Under the pieces are notes generated by a model. That model was not told the DNA's origin. It ran no database searches and worked only from the letters and a program-made list of their open reading frames with translations. This document shows positions 24,601-34,546 of a stretch of DNA of 64,000 nt, one piece after another. This stretch comes from Phyto melanocephala (Eukaryota > Arthropoda > Insecta > Diptera > Rhinophoridae): assembly GCA_941918925.1 (NCBI GenBank), contig OW799233.1, positions 31,068,421 to 31,132,420 of the forward strand. The letters are read 5' to 3'. The number at the start of each line of letters is the position of its first letter. Position 1 is the stretch's first letter. Position numbers and translations under genes: made by a program.

Positions 24601-27600
24601 TATGTGTTTATGTAAGCGGAAATGCTGTTGTTGTTATTTTGATTATCAAATGTACTCATATGTAGTACATGAACAGGGTGGGCCCAAAGTCATCATTGAC
24701 ATTGAAAATTTAATAACATTTTCTTTTATATACTTTTCTTTGTTATTTTTTTAGATTAACAATTTTTTATACAAAAAGGAAATTTTTTTACAGAAAGCTT
24801 AGGAAATAATATCCCCTAAATGACGACCGGTTTCTACTTTTCAAAATTTGTGGCTGTAGCGCTTGATCTTTTGCAACAATTTTAGCCTTGACTTCAAGTA
24901 TTTTCTCGGGCTTGTTAAAATTTACTCACTCCTTCAAATAACCCTTACAAAAATATTCAGATGCTGACCAGTCTGGCAAACGCGGTAGCAAATAAATTTC
25001 CGAATTTTAGGAAATTACTCGCTCTCCAAAAATGTTACTTAAAATTATCATTCAATCCAAGGTTAGTGTGGGCATTGGCTTCTTTCTGCTGTTTCTACAG
25101 CAGGATAAAAGAGTTGTTTTATCGTAAACCACGCTGCTCTCCATTTCCGGGTTTCTTTATGTGCGCATAAGGAAGGCAAAATGAAATTTTCAGATGAAAA
25201 AACACACCATAATGTGTACCTAATCCGTTGATATTGGTATTGATGACCGCAAAACCAAAAGTTATGCTTATTAATAAATCAATTCAAATGAAAATGAGCT
25301 TTATCATTTATAATCAGATTACCATTTCTGGCGTACTGTTGAAATTAAACGTCAAACTTTAGATGTTGCCGATAATATGAGCATTTTGATTCGTGCACAA
25401 ATTTTACTTTATATGGAAATAACAAAACCATTCCTAGTTAAGCATAATGGCTTCTGGTAAATGTTTCTGGTATTTTATTAACTATTTTCTCTATACACTA
25501 TCACTGCTTCAAAGAGCAAACTACTGACATTGAAATAACGACGCGCATAGAAGTATTTTGCCAATCTAGCCGGACATTACTTTTCTTAGGCTTATATTGC
25601 TTCCTTAAAGTTATTAAGTGCTCTTAAATCAATGAAACTTAGCAGAAATTATGTGTTGTAGTCATAGGCTGGTATATCGGATCAAGAAAAAAAGTTTTCA
25701 TAAGAAGAACTTATTTTACTTCTGAAAAATTCTACTTATACTATACTTTTGCTTAGAAAAAGTCTTGAAAACTTACTGAACGGTGCAAAATATTGTTGTC
25801 TGTCGAGCTGCGTCCTTTAATTTTTTTATTTCTAAAATTTTCCTTTTTACCAAATGTCCGACTAGAATGGCTAAATACCCTTATGTGCGACTATATGCCT
25901 TTATGTATTGAAATATTTGTTCGCTGATTAAAATAATAAAATCATATTATTCTGATTCTTTGTTGTAAGTTGCGAATCCCTTTACAATTTATTTTTAACA
26001 AAATGTATTAACAAAAAATTTATTAAATTTTTAAACCCTATGGTGTCTTTTGGTGCACCCTCTACACATGTATACGGCTGCAACAGAACACTGTTTATGA
26101 CATTATATGTATATATAGACGAAGTCACTGACAGCGATGTACGTATGTATGTAAACCTTCAAAAAAGTATTTAATTCAGACAAATGCAAACAATTCGAAT
26201 GTTATTTAATGCGTATGAAACATTTTAAAAAATTATAAAAATAATCGATTTAAATGATAAGTTTGAAGTGCAAACAAATAAAAATATTAACTATTATAAA
26301 AATGTTACAATTCGTCAAAATATGTATGTATTTTAAACATATTAGGCAGAGAATTCATGAATTACAAAGATACATTTATTCTCCGAATTAAGGACCGAGA
26401 TTGTAAAATGTTTCAATCGCAAAATTAAAGAAATTGACAAAATTCCATTTTGACAATTAATATTGTTTTTAGACGTGATTTTATGCAGATTATTATAAAA
26501 TATTTCAGAAATTTTATAAAATTTTTATTCGACAAAATTTAAAATTTTTCTGGTACCCCTTCCGTTAACGCGTTTATGGTAACTTTAGATAACTTTATAG
26601 CTTCTAAGACAACATTCCGCAGAAGTCTCTGATATATTTATGGGCATCCCTTATTTTTGACTTAATTTCTCTTTTGACCATAGTCCGGTCTCTTTAATTG
26701 GCCTTAAATTTGAACAGTTGAATAACTCGAATTTCGAGCATTAAAAGCACATTAATATTTAAGTACGAGTTCAATGCCGCTTTGCTATAATAAAAACAGG
26801 TAACGTTGGGTGTAAAGAAAGTATGCACTTGGTGCTGCGTAACAAAGGATTAGGCGCTTTAGGAAGAGCAATTAGATATAAAGGATGGAAAAATCATAAT
26901 ACACGATATTAATTGTGAGTTACACCTAAACGTAAAGTTTTTTGCTTAACTTATTTAAACATTTCTTTGTTTCAGTGTTTGTCCACAATCGGGAGAATTG
27001 TGTGCAAATTTTAGCAAATCGGGTTCAAAGGCAATGTGAAAACGTATGTGTATACTTGCCCAGTATGAATAACTTAAAAATCTGTTGTTGTTTGTGATAG
27101 TGTCGCAGAAAAGCCATTAACCTCGACTAGTAGTTCAAAAATTGAACATTAACATTGTCATTGAAAATGTGGATCATCGGATTGAAGTATGCCGTTGAAG
27201 CCTTGGCAATCATTTTGCCAATATATCTTATTTAACACGTAATTGTCATAGATCCTTCTGTCACAATAAAACATATTTAAATAAGTCTCTGAAAACCTTT
27301 TATTTTATTTAATACTAGCCAATCCCGGCGCGCGTTGCTACGCCCCTTTATGAATTTTAATCGCATTCTAAATTTTAATCGAATATCAAGTGCAAGGCTA
27401 AAAACTATAACTTTTTCTTTATGAGCGTGACACTGCCCACTTTTCTAATTACGAAACTGTATAGTCATGACAGCTCAATATGTGTGCAAAGTTTTAGAAA
27501 AATCGGTCTAGTGTAAGTACCTCAAAATGATACCTTTTTTTATGGGCGTGGCACTGCCCACTTTTCTAAATACGAAACTGTATAGTCATGACAACTCAAT

Positions 27601-30600
27601 ATATGTGTGCAAAGTTTCAGAAAAATCGGTCCAGTGCAAGTACCTCAAAATGATACCTTTTTTTTAATGGGCGTGGCACTGCCCACTTTTTTAATGAGAA
27701 AAGTGTAAAGTCATGATAGCTCAGTATGTTTGCAAGGTTTCAGAAAATTCGGTCCAGTGCAAGTAGCTAAAACTGATAACTAATTTTTTATGGGCGTGGC
27801 CCCGCCCACTTTTTTAATCACGAAATTATAAAGCCATGAGAGCTCAATATGTGTGCACAGTTTCAGAAAAATCGGTCCAGTGCAAGTACCTAAAAATTAA
27901 AACTTTTTTAGGGGCGTGGCCCCGCCCACTTTTCTTATCACGAAATTATTTAGTCATGACTGCTCGATATGTGTGCAAAGTTTCAGAAAAATCGGTCTGG
28001 TGCAAGCAGCTAAAACTGATAACTAATTTTTTATGGGCGTGGCTCCGCCCACTTTTTTTCACCCATAAACACTCCCTGGTATATGTACAACAACTTACCA
28101 AAGTTTGAGCCCGATCGGCTTTACAGTTTCGGAGTCTATAGCTAACACACACACACACACACACACAGAGTTTCACTTTTATATATATAGATTAACGTCG
28201 TATGTTTTGGTTGAACCACTCTATAGATACATATCCTATGGTATTACAACTTCCGTAATAAACGATCTGCTTTCCTTACAACTAGTGCATAAACTTTCAT
28301 ATCAAGATTTTTTTTTGCTTTTGGCCACCGAGACTATTTTTGACGAAGCAGCGTGTGAAAATTTAATTTGGAGCCACTTATTTGAGCCATAATCACGAAT
28401 AACACTAACACTGTTGCTCTACAAGGCTCAAATTATTTCTAGTTTATCAATTGGAAATATTCAAAAGGTGTTGGAGGTAAATTTTGGGAAATCAACTTAT
28501 CGTCATATTTTGATTTCTATGAATCGGTAGTTACGGTTTCTCTATTAAACATAGCTCTATCCATTTTGCCCACTATTTTTGTTTATATTAAAAAAATTAT
28601 TAGCTGTGGTCCGGTAATGACATCCATTGACGTAGTGCGAGCTAGGGATTCCTTTTGTAGACGGGTTCAAACGGTGTATTTTTCTAAATCTATATAAATG
28701 AGTCTGTTTGCTCTATTGTAGATGGTCTAAGTCCATATGAGGTAATTTTGTTTGTTAAAAAGCCGTGAAACCTAAACACAACTTTGCGATTAAACAACGA
28801 TGCGAAGGGATGATAATTTGGATAAGTTGGTAACGCTGTTCAAGAGTAAGTCTATCTTCGATAATTTACCAGAATATATTGATAATTAACGATGGAAGGT
28901 AAGCGCAGTCAACCTCTCGTAAGTTCTAAGGGTCCTTCTAAGGAGCAGCTTAATCATACCTTTCCTTTACTCAGCACGTTATATAAAGTAAATGTAAAAA
29001 AATCACTATTGAAATAAATTTTACAGTACAAAAGACATACTTTCTTACTAATAAAATTCAAAAAAATAATTTTTTCTAACGGGTAGATGTGATTTAATAA
29101 GTTTAATTCAATTTAGTTAGACAATGGAAAAATTGTCCCATGAGAATTTTAATAACACAGGAATATAATAAATAACAATTACACTTTTAAAAGACTTTTT
29201 GGCCTTTTTACGATAGAAATTAAATGCCTATTTCGAATTTGAGGATTTTCTTTACAAAAATAAAATAATTTATAAGAAAATTTTTGTAAAGGATTTATTA
29301 CATTTTTAATTTTGAGAAATTTTATGACTGAACCAACAATGAGAAATTTATTTTTATTTTTATAGCATTAGTTTGGTTGGGTGTTAATTTAATATTACAT
29401 TAAATTAATTTTCCTCTCTTTAAATATAAAACAAAATTTGTATGATAATGAAACAAGTTGTATCTACAAAGCCATTTAATATTTAGTAGCATAGTCTATA
29501 TATACTCGACAGTCCACAAATAAGTACAAAAATTAATTATGTTGAAGGAACAACTGCGGGATAGACTATTTATTCATAAAATACACGTTTTTATACCCGC
29601 CACCAAAAAAATGGTGGGGGTATATTCATTTTGTCATTCCGTTTGTAACACATCGAAATATCCATTTTAGACCCCATAAAGTATATATATTCTGAATCGG
29701 GGTTTGATTTGATGACGATCTAGCTATGTCCGTCCGTCTGTCCGTCTGTCCGTCTGTCCGTCTGTCCGTCTGTCCGTCTGTCCGTCTGTCCGTCTGTTGA
29801 AAGCACGATAGAGGTCGCACCGAAAAAGCTAAAGGGCTCAAATTTTGCCAGAATCTTTCTAATAGACAAGGTTTGTTTGGTATTGAAAATGGGCTAAATC
29901 GGAATATTAGAAAGAGAGTTATAGCTCGTAAAGCAAGAATAGGTCGAAAAAACCGTGTCCTTCAAACATCGAAAAAAAAGGAATTGTGTCCAAACGCATA
30001 AACGTAGAGTCATGAAACTTCGAATATATATTTCTCGAGTCAAAAGAATATTTCTCCCCAAAAATTGCTTAAATCTATGCATTAGAAAAGGAGTTATAGG
30101 TCAAAATGTACGAAAATTTATACCGCTCAGTGTATATTTGAAGTTTAAAACGTAATAAAACTGACAAAACTATATGTACGGTTCTGAAATTTTGCAAACA
30201 TGGTTTTTTGGTCAAAGTCTTCGTTATAACGGAAAATAAATGTGCCACGCCCACTTTTTTTTTTAATTTTTATAAAAATATATTAGTCATATTCATTAGC
30301 ATTTATTTATTGCAGATGGCGACATCTGTTGAAGGCGCCACTACATTTTGCAAACACTGAGGATGATGTCTTTGCTAAACATCACGTAGAACACTAGATG
30401 ACTCTAGTAACATTTTTTTGCACAAACTACAAAGGAATTTTATAGGGGTTTGTGAAAACGAAAATGACAAAAATTAACTAGAGTAATGATTTGTGCCCAA
30501 CTTTACATATAGTTGTACACACAGTCTTATGAGGTTTAAGATTTAAAAATATTTTAAAAAAATGTGCATCAGTAGATTTAAAATAAGTATTTGAATATTT

Positions 30601-32931
30601 AAAATACATATTTTAACAAATTTTTTTTTTATCTATCTATTCTTTTGTAAAGGGTGGTTAAATTTTAAGGGCCACAGGGTGATTCAAAATAGACATGCTC
30701 AGCATTTTGCTAAAACAGGAAATTTATTAGTAAGATTTTGATTTTTAAAGTTCTATAACATTTTACTTTTAGAAGATTTTCAAACGAAATAAGTTTTGTA
30801 TAATTTTAAAATTTGTTAGCCATTCGTACATGAAAATAAATTGTTTATAATGTTTAGAAATAATTTTTTTTTTATCTTTAGGTCTAAATTTTCCTAAATT
30901 CCTTTTTTTAATACACCATAACTTCTAGAAAACATAAGATAACAAAAAGAAATTAGCACCATTTAGTAGATAAAACTCTCCTATATACCACTATACCCCA
31001 TTTTATACCCGTTACGATCCGACCGTGATCAGCAGACCAATTTTTGTGACACAAGGTCAAATATTTTTTGCAAAATTTTAGTAAAAGAGCTAAACAAATT
31101 TTTTTGTAATGTGTTTTTTTGAAGTATTTGAGTATTTATATCCGCCACCAAAAAAATGGTATGTATATTCTTAATCGGGGTTTTATTTGACGACGATCTA
31201 GCTATGTCCGTCCGTATGTCCGTCTGTTAAAAGCACGATAGAGGTCCCATCGAAAAAGCTAGTGGGCTCAAATTTTGCCAGAATATGTCTTATAAACAAG
31301 GTTTGTTTGGAATAGAAAATTGGCTAAATCGGAGTATAAGGAAGAAAGAAAAATTGCCTAAATACATGTATTAGGAAGGGAGTTAGAGATCAAAATGTAC
31401 GAAAATTTATACCGCGCAGTGTATTTTCCAATATGTTAAAAATTTTAAACCTAATAAGAGTGACAAATTTAGATCTACGATTCTGAAATTTTGCAGGAAT
31501 TGCTTTTTGGTCAAAGGCTTTCTTCTGACGAAAAATAAATGTGACACGCCAACCTCCCAAACAACGTTTTCTCTCAAATTCTTATAATTTCTCTATAAAT
31601 CGAATAATAAAGGGCTTTATTGAATTATCTAAGTTGTATTTATTAGCATAAATAACTTCGACACACCTACTATAACGCTCACTTTCCACGTTATTTACTG
31701 TTAATGAAATTTAAATTTATAAAACCGACAAAATTAGAGGTATGATGATAAAATTTGCTACGGAAATTCTTCTAGTCAATGTTATTGTTATGCCAGAAAA
31801 TTTAGGTGACACGCCCACTCTTACGCCCACATCCTATATAATGCTTTATTTCAAATTCATATAATTTCTCAATGAATAAATATTTTGGAAGAATTACGGA
31901 CTATATTGAAATATCTAAGTTGTATTTATTAGCAGAAATTTTATTGACTCGCTTACTTTAACGCCCATTTTCACTGAAACACTTAATTTACGAAAATATT
32001 TTACCAGCATATCCAAGTTATAAAGGGTGGTTAAATTTTAAGGGCCGATGTTGATTTTGAATAAAACACAAATTATTTAAGAAATTATTATCATTTCTTT
32101 TTTAATGATAATATTTGTATGGTTCAATTATGTATGGAACAAAATATCGGCCAAATGGCCCCGCGACCTCAACGGCACACCTCGATCCGATAGTCCAAAT
32201 TTTAAATAACATTGCTGATGCTTAATTGTTTGGCACGATGATGAGTCGAAGTTGACTGTTTTTTTTGCCACACTATCGCGATAAACAGCAATGCTTCTCA
32301 TTTAACGAATTTAGAAGGCATTCATAGATCTTCTAACATTTTATACAGACCTGGGGCCGAATTACGGCATTCGATATCGATCGAAATTTTACTCGAACGA
32401 TCGAGTATGCTTTAGGTATATAGATTCTAATAAGAGTTTTCAAATTTGGATCACGTTCGAGTGCCGTCATTCGGCCTCTGTTTTAAATTTAAAATTTAAC
32501 CACCCTCTACAAAGAAAGAGATGTATATTTTATTATAAAGAGATTATTCCAAGCCATTAACAAAATAATAAATATTGTGCTTTAAATGTACACAAAATTG
32601 GTGGTGGGTATAAAAGATTCGGCACAGCCGAATATAGTGCTCTTACTTGTTCTACTTTAAGTCATATTTTATCACATAAACACACACATAGACACTTATA
32701 CATGTTCCCTAGTGTACACAGGCACACATTAAAATTAGTTTTTTTTTTACTGAATAATTGAAATGTTTTGTTTTTATTTTAGTATTTATTTGTTGTTGTT
32801 TTTGTGTATGACTTACCTTTAATACGTTTTGTTGTATCAACAGTGAGATCAACAATGCCAGATAACTCTTGACCAGCATAATAAACACCTTGAGTATTGT
32901 TATCAAAGGATATAAGGCACTCAATAGGCAT
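15472..32931 (-). CDS. Arrestin domain-containing protein with two PPxY motifs (alpha-arrestin/ARRDC)
   Basis: Coding exons on the minus strand are 32931-32817 (starts MPIECLISFD), 22034-21682, 21621-20928, and a terminal exon. That terminal exon is either 18060-17861 (453 aa in total) or 15626-15472 (438 aa in total). All junctions are GT-AG and phases match (1, 0, 1). Exon 1 has the arrestin start VYYAGQELSG. Exon 2 completes the N domain (AKIRW at 48-52). Exon 3 opens with the C domain and then a Gly/Ser-rich linker and acidic segment. PPEY (381-384) closes exon 3 and PPSY (389-392) opens the proximal last exon. PPxY motifs bind WW domains of NEDD4-family ubiquitin ligases, so this protein probably links membrane cargo to ubiquitination; the cargo is unknown. 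Intron 1 is 10.8 kb and packed with transposon relics. It converges with the arrestin-domain gene at 3.2-8.6 kb, suggesting an old paralogue pair. Confidence 0.88.
15809..17560 (-). repeat. Interspersed repeat copy G, split by a mariner insertion
   Basis: The left edge is 'atacccttcacatgggtttg' and the right edge 'ggcacggccgaatattgtac', matching the reversed ends of the copies at 44.5 and 59.3 kb. The interior includes 'gaaatcaactttttgaagcc', also shared. A mariner fragment occupies about 16.3-17.0 kb inside it. The copy lies in the intron between the two candidate terminal exons of the minus-strand arrestin-domain gene. Confidence 0.6.
16320..16920 (-). pseudogene. Mariner-type transposase fragment
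   Basis: Minus-strand translation gives NIDAAREVVLQDRYK (about 16680), then ATLGISRDNIHSIFHEHLAIK (split by a stop before it), then SRAYWSQEMLK, then RDESWIF near 16420, which holds the first catalytic Asp. An N-terminal segment upstream (16700-16900) is shifted in frame. The region after the first Asp is missing. This fits a truncated DD34D mariner inside repeat copy G. Confidence 0.75.
17861..18060 (-). CDS. Proximal terminal exon of the arrestin-domain gene (PPSY)
   Basis: The acceptor ...TTCTACAG ends at 18061. The first two bases complete the Met-388 codon, then PPSYEDAMALSEKF follows. The tail holds Tyr/Pro-rich sequence (RYPVYYDYETP) and ends NVESE. PPSYEDA is typical of alpha-arrestin C-termini. 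The phase match with the donor at 20928 is exact. Confidence 0.85.
18489..20023 (+). mobile_element. piggyBac-type transposon, internally deleted
   Basis: TTAA flanks both ends (18485-18488 and 20024-20027). The left end begins acatacaaccgtcatacccg, and the right end reversed begins ccatacatctgacatacccg. The length is 1.53 kb against about 2.4 kb for intact elements. The + strand transposase is broken but clear. VDE..YPFRGG and QYIPSKLPKYG lie near 18850-18930, SGHNIVCDNFFTS near 19070-19100, and NMDKCLCEYTTKRRTNKWPL near 19380-19435. The Cys-rich C-terminus (CYMCEKRR, then KPVCVQHLKDVTFC after a one-base shift) lies near 19750-19825. The N-terminal third is missing. It lies in intron 3 of the minus-strand arrestin-domain gene. 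Confidence 0.88.
20028..20927. other. AT-rich intronic sequence
   Basis: This is intron 3 of the minus-strand arrestin-domain gene between the piggyBac relic and exon 3. It is AT-rich and no element or conserved motif is recognised. Confidence 0.4.
22850..23480 (-). pseudogene. Mariner transposase C-terminal fragment
   Basis: Minus-strand frames give KVMLCIWLDQNGV near 23200, then D(T)xxHVAIPDENYLEIC near 23060, the second Asp region. The conserved C-terminus KYKQFFWPAIHMLPKRWKKV follows near 22930. A deletion after GV removes residues normally present, and frameshifts occur. It belongs to the classic mariner family. It lies in intron 1 of the minus-strand arrestin-domain gene. Confidence 0.75.
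23823..24198. mobile_element. 376-bp MITE with CCCAGCAA ends
   Basis: Left end cccagcaaaaag and right end cttgctggg are inverted repeats, each flanked by TA (23821-23822, 24199-24200). The interior is related to the interrupted copy at 10.2-11.3 kb. No coding capacity is present. It lies in intron 1 of the minus-strand arrestin-domain gene. Confidence 0.65.
24815..25175 (-). pseudogene. Tc1/mariner-type transposase C-terminal fragment
   Basis: Minus-strand frames read FGERVIS near 25040, then NIFVRGYLKESV near 24940 (normally FLWGYLK), then NKPEKILEVKAKIVAKDQAL near 24905. The tail VETGRHLGDI follows near 24830. The catalytic centre is not found upstream. The pattern matches the C-terminus of the same broad transposase class seen at 12.8 and 36.6 kb. 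Confidence 0.6.
25176..27309. other. Intronic sequence with unclassified repeats
   Basis: This is part of the 10.8 kb intron 1 of the minus-strand arrestin-domain gene. A block near 26790-26900 resembles a broken Tc1-type transposase in places, but too weakly to call. Nothing else is recognised. Confidence 0.35.
27310..28192 (+). repeat. Tandem-repeat dispersed element T2
   Basis: This copy has the same ends as T1: 'cggcgcgcgttgctacgccc' on the left, and a CA run followed by 'cacttttatatatatagatt' on the right. 'gggcgtggc' recurs near 27544, 27670, 27792, 27914 and 28036, giving units of 122-126 bp. The periodicity creates a repetitive 90-codon open frame at 27836-28108, which is not a gene. 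The CA run is (AC)12 or so. Confidence 0.8.
28193..29587. other. Intronic sequence, nothing recognised
   Basis: This stretch between T2 and repeat copy C, in intron 1 of the minus-strand arrestin-domain gene, shows no coding or repeat structure that I can support. Confidence 0.35.
29588..30262 (-). repeat. Interspersed repeat copy C with long (GTCCGTCT)n
   Basis: The copy starts like copy B (tatacccgccaccaaaaaaa). It is truncated after 'gccacgcccac' near 30260. It carries an uninterrupted GTCC/GTCT array at 29728-29799, about nine 8-bp units. GTCY microsatellite cores are a known hallmark of dipteran mini-me/DINE-1-type elements. The terminal block found at 32.6 kb is absent. Confidence 0.75.
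30263..31133. other. Intronic sequence with one isolated MITE end
   Basis: At 30650-30672, 'aaagggtggttaaattttaa' preceded by TA matches the end of the MITE at 32023. The partner end is not found. The rest is AT-rich and unclassified. Confidence 0.4.
32023..32507. mobile_element. 485-bp Tc1/mariner-type MITE inside repeat copy D
   Basis: The ends are inverted repeats: aagggtggttaaattttaag, and reversed gagggtggttaaattttaaa. TA is duplicated on both sides (32021-32022 and 32508-32509). A smaller inverted-repeat element sits inside it at about 32355-32476. No transposase is present. Confidence 0.8.
32355..32476. mobile_element. Small inverted-repeat element nested in the MITE
   Basis: The left end ggccgaattacggcattcga and the reversed right end aggccgaatgacggcactcg are inverted repeats around a short AT-rich centre. 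'gatatcgatcgaaat' and 'cgaacgatcgagt' lie between. At about 120 bp it could be a foldback element. Its target duplication is unclear. Confidence 0.55.
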
Positions 32932-34136
32932 ATAGGCACACAAAAACACAAACAAATACTTTCAATTAGTATTACTAATTTAAACACAATAATAATAGCA
33001 ACAACAACAACAACACGAAAACAGAAATAAACAATAATAACTGTGTAAGAAGGATACAAAACTGACACTACAATTGTAACGTTCTGTTGCTGATTTAATA
33101 TATTTTTTTATTTTTTTTTTATATATATTTTTTGTTGTTGTTAATGTAATCACAGTATATTATAAGGATTTTTTTTTTTCTAAATTTGTAAAAAAAAATT
33201 TGTTTCCTTTGATGTTTTTTACTTCTACTGATTTTTTTATTTTAGAAAAATCGTTAATAAATATTGCTTTCTTTGGGGCAATTTGGGTTAAATGTATCCT
33301 TTTGTTAGTGACTAATTATATTAACTTGGAATTTTTAATATTATTTTTTGCTTCATTCATTCAATTATCACGAGTAATTTTTGTTTTAATTAAATTTCTT
33401 TAGCACTTTTTTTTTTATTCCAATTTTTCTTTTTGTATTTTTCTGTGATTTATTTTTTTAATATTTTTTTTCTGTTAATTATTATAAAAATTAAGTATAT
33501 ATTTTATTTTTTTATTTAGTCCTTTGCGTACAGTTACAACTAACCTCACGAACGACCAGCAGCCTATTGCCTCTTACTACAGTTACTTATTTGTCATAGT
33601 GTTTGTCATGTCATTGTTCTCTTCTCATTTTTGTTCATATTTTTTCTTTCCTTTAACAAGTTTACGTGAATGTGTGTACATGCTCATGTAGTTGTTATTG
33701 TTGTATCTAACAATATTATCCTTTACGTATGTGTTGCTCTAGATTTTGGACAATTTTTTTTTTTTTTTTGGCTTTTTATTCTACTTATGCTCTTGTCCTT
33801 TTTGGCAGCTCTACCAAATAACAACATGGTTACGGTAAAAAAAAAATAAAAGTATTCTTCATTCATATACACATGAGCATACAGTCTACGGGCTTTCATA
33901 TTTTGTTGTTTTCATTTTATCTGTATACTTTTCTATGACATTTTTATTCAGCATTCTTTGCTTTTGTCGGCAGTTTCTTAGAAAGTCAGAAACAAAAGAA
34001 GGAATATTGTGTCATGTTGATAATTTTAAAAAAGCTTTCTTTTATCGTATGCTTTTTTCCTATACAGGGTTATGGAAAATGTTATAGCTATATAACAAAA
34101 AAGTAGTTAGATAAATTCTTGTAATTATTTTCATTA
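32932..34136. other. 5' region of the minus-strand arrestin-domain gene
   Basis: Sequence beyond the ATG at 32931 should hold the 5' UTR and promoter. It is dominated by T-rich and A-rich tracts. No core promoter element is distinct enough to call. Confidence 0.4.
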
Positions 34137-34137
34137 G

Positions 34138-34285
<148 letters not shown>

Positions 34286-34546
34286 TTGTTTATTACTAAC
34301 TTGTTATTATATCGAGAGTAACATTATATTATTAGAAAAGTTTAAAAATAATTTTTAATTTTTACATTAAATTTTTTATATAAAGAGTGTCTCGGTTAAA
34401 ATTTACTTTTTGATTTTAAAATAAAAATACGTAATTTTTGAGATAGCTATGTTTTTTTATTTGATTGTAAAAAAAACATGTTCCGATTAGGTATGAAATA
34501 AAATTTACATCAAATGACCAAAGGCTTGAATTTATTCCGGAAGCCG

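Larger units (their letters stand above)
31134..32650 (-). repeat. Interspersed repeat copy D, interrupted
   Basis: The edges are 'tccgccaccaaaaaaatgg' at 31141 and 'ggcacagccgaatatagtgc' near 32621. The interior follows copy B until 32020, where a MITE is inserted. It resumes at 32510. The short GTCC/GTCY run lies near 31205. It lies about 165 bp beyond exon 1 of the minus-strand arrestin-domain gene, inside intron 1. Confidence 0.7.

Noticed and set aside
24527..24754. 75-codon frame with Cys-rich core
   Set aside because: Low-complexity sequence (MTTTDNRNNN, KRKCCCCYF) inside an intron on the opposite strand, with no homologous family known to me.
26790..27160. Possible Tc1 transposase scrap
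   Set aside because: Only loose resemblance to a GxxxMVWG-type block, with no catalytic motif or ends.
27836..28108. 90-codon open frame
   Set aside because: It is produced by the tandem units of repeat T2 and shows the same periodicity, so it is not a gene.
29626..29841. 71-codon frame with RRTDGQTD repeats
   Set aside because: It is translation of the (GTCCGTCT)n microsatellite.
32709..33068. 119-codon hydrophobic open frame on the minus strand
   Set aside because: The real coding frame here is the arrestin exon 32931-32817 in another frame. The long frame is a shadow.
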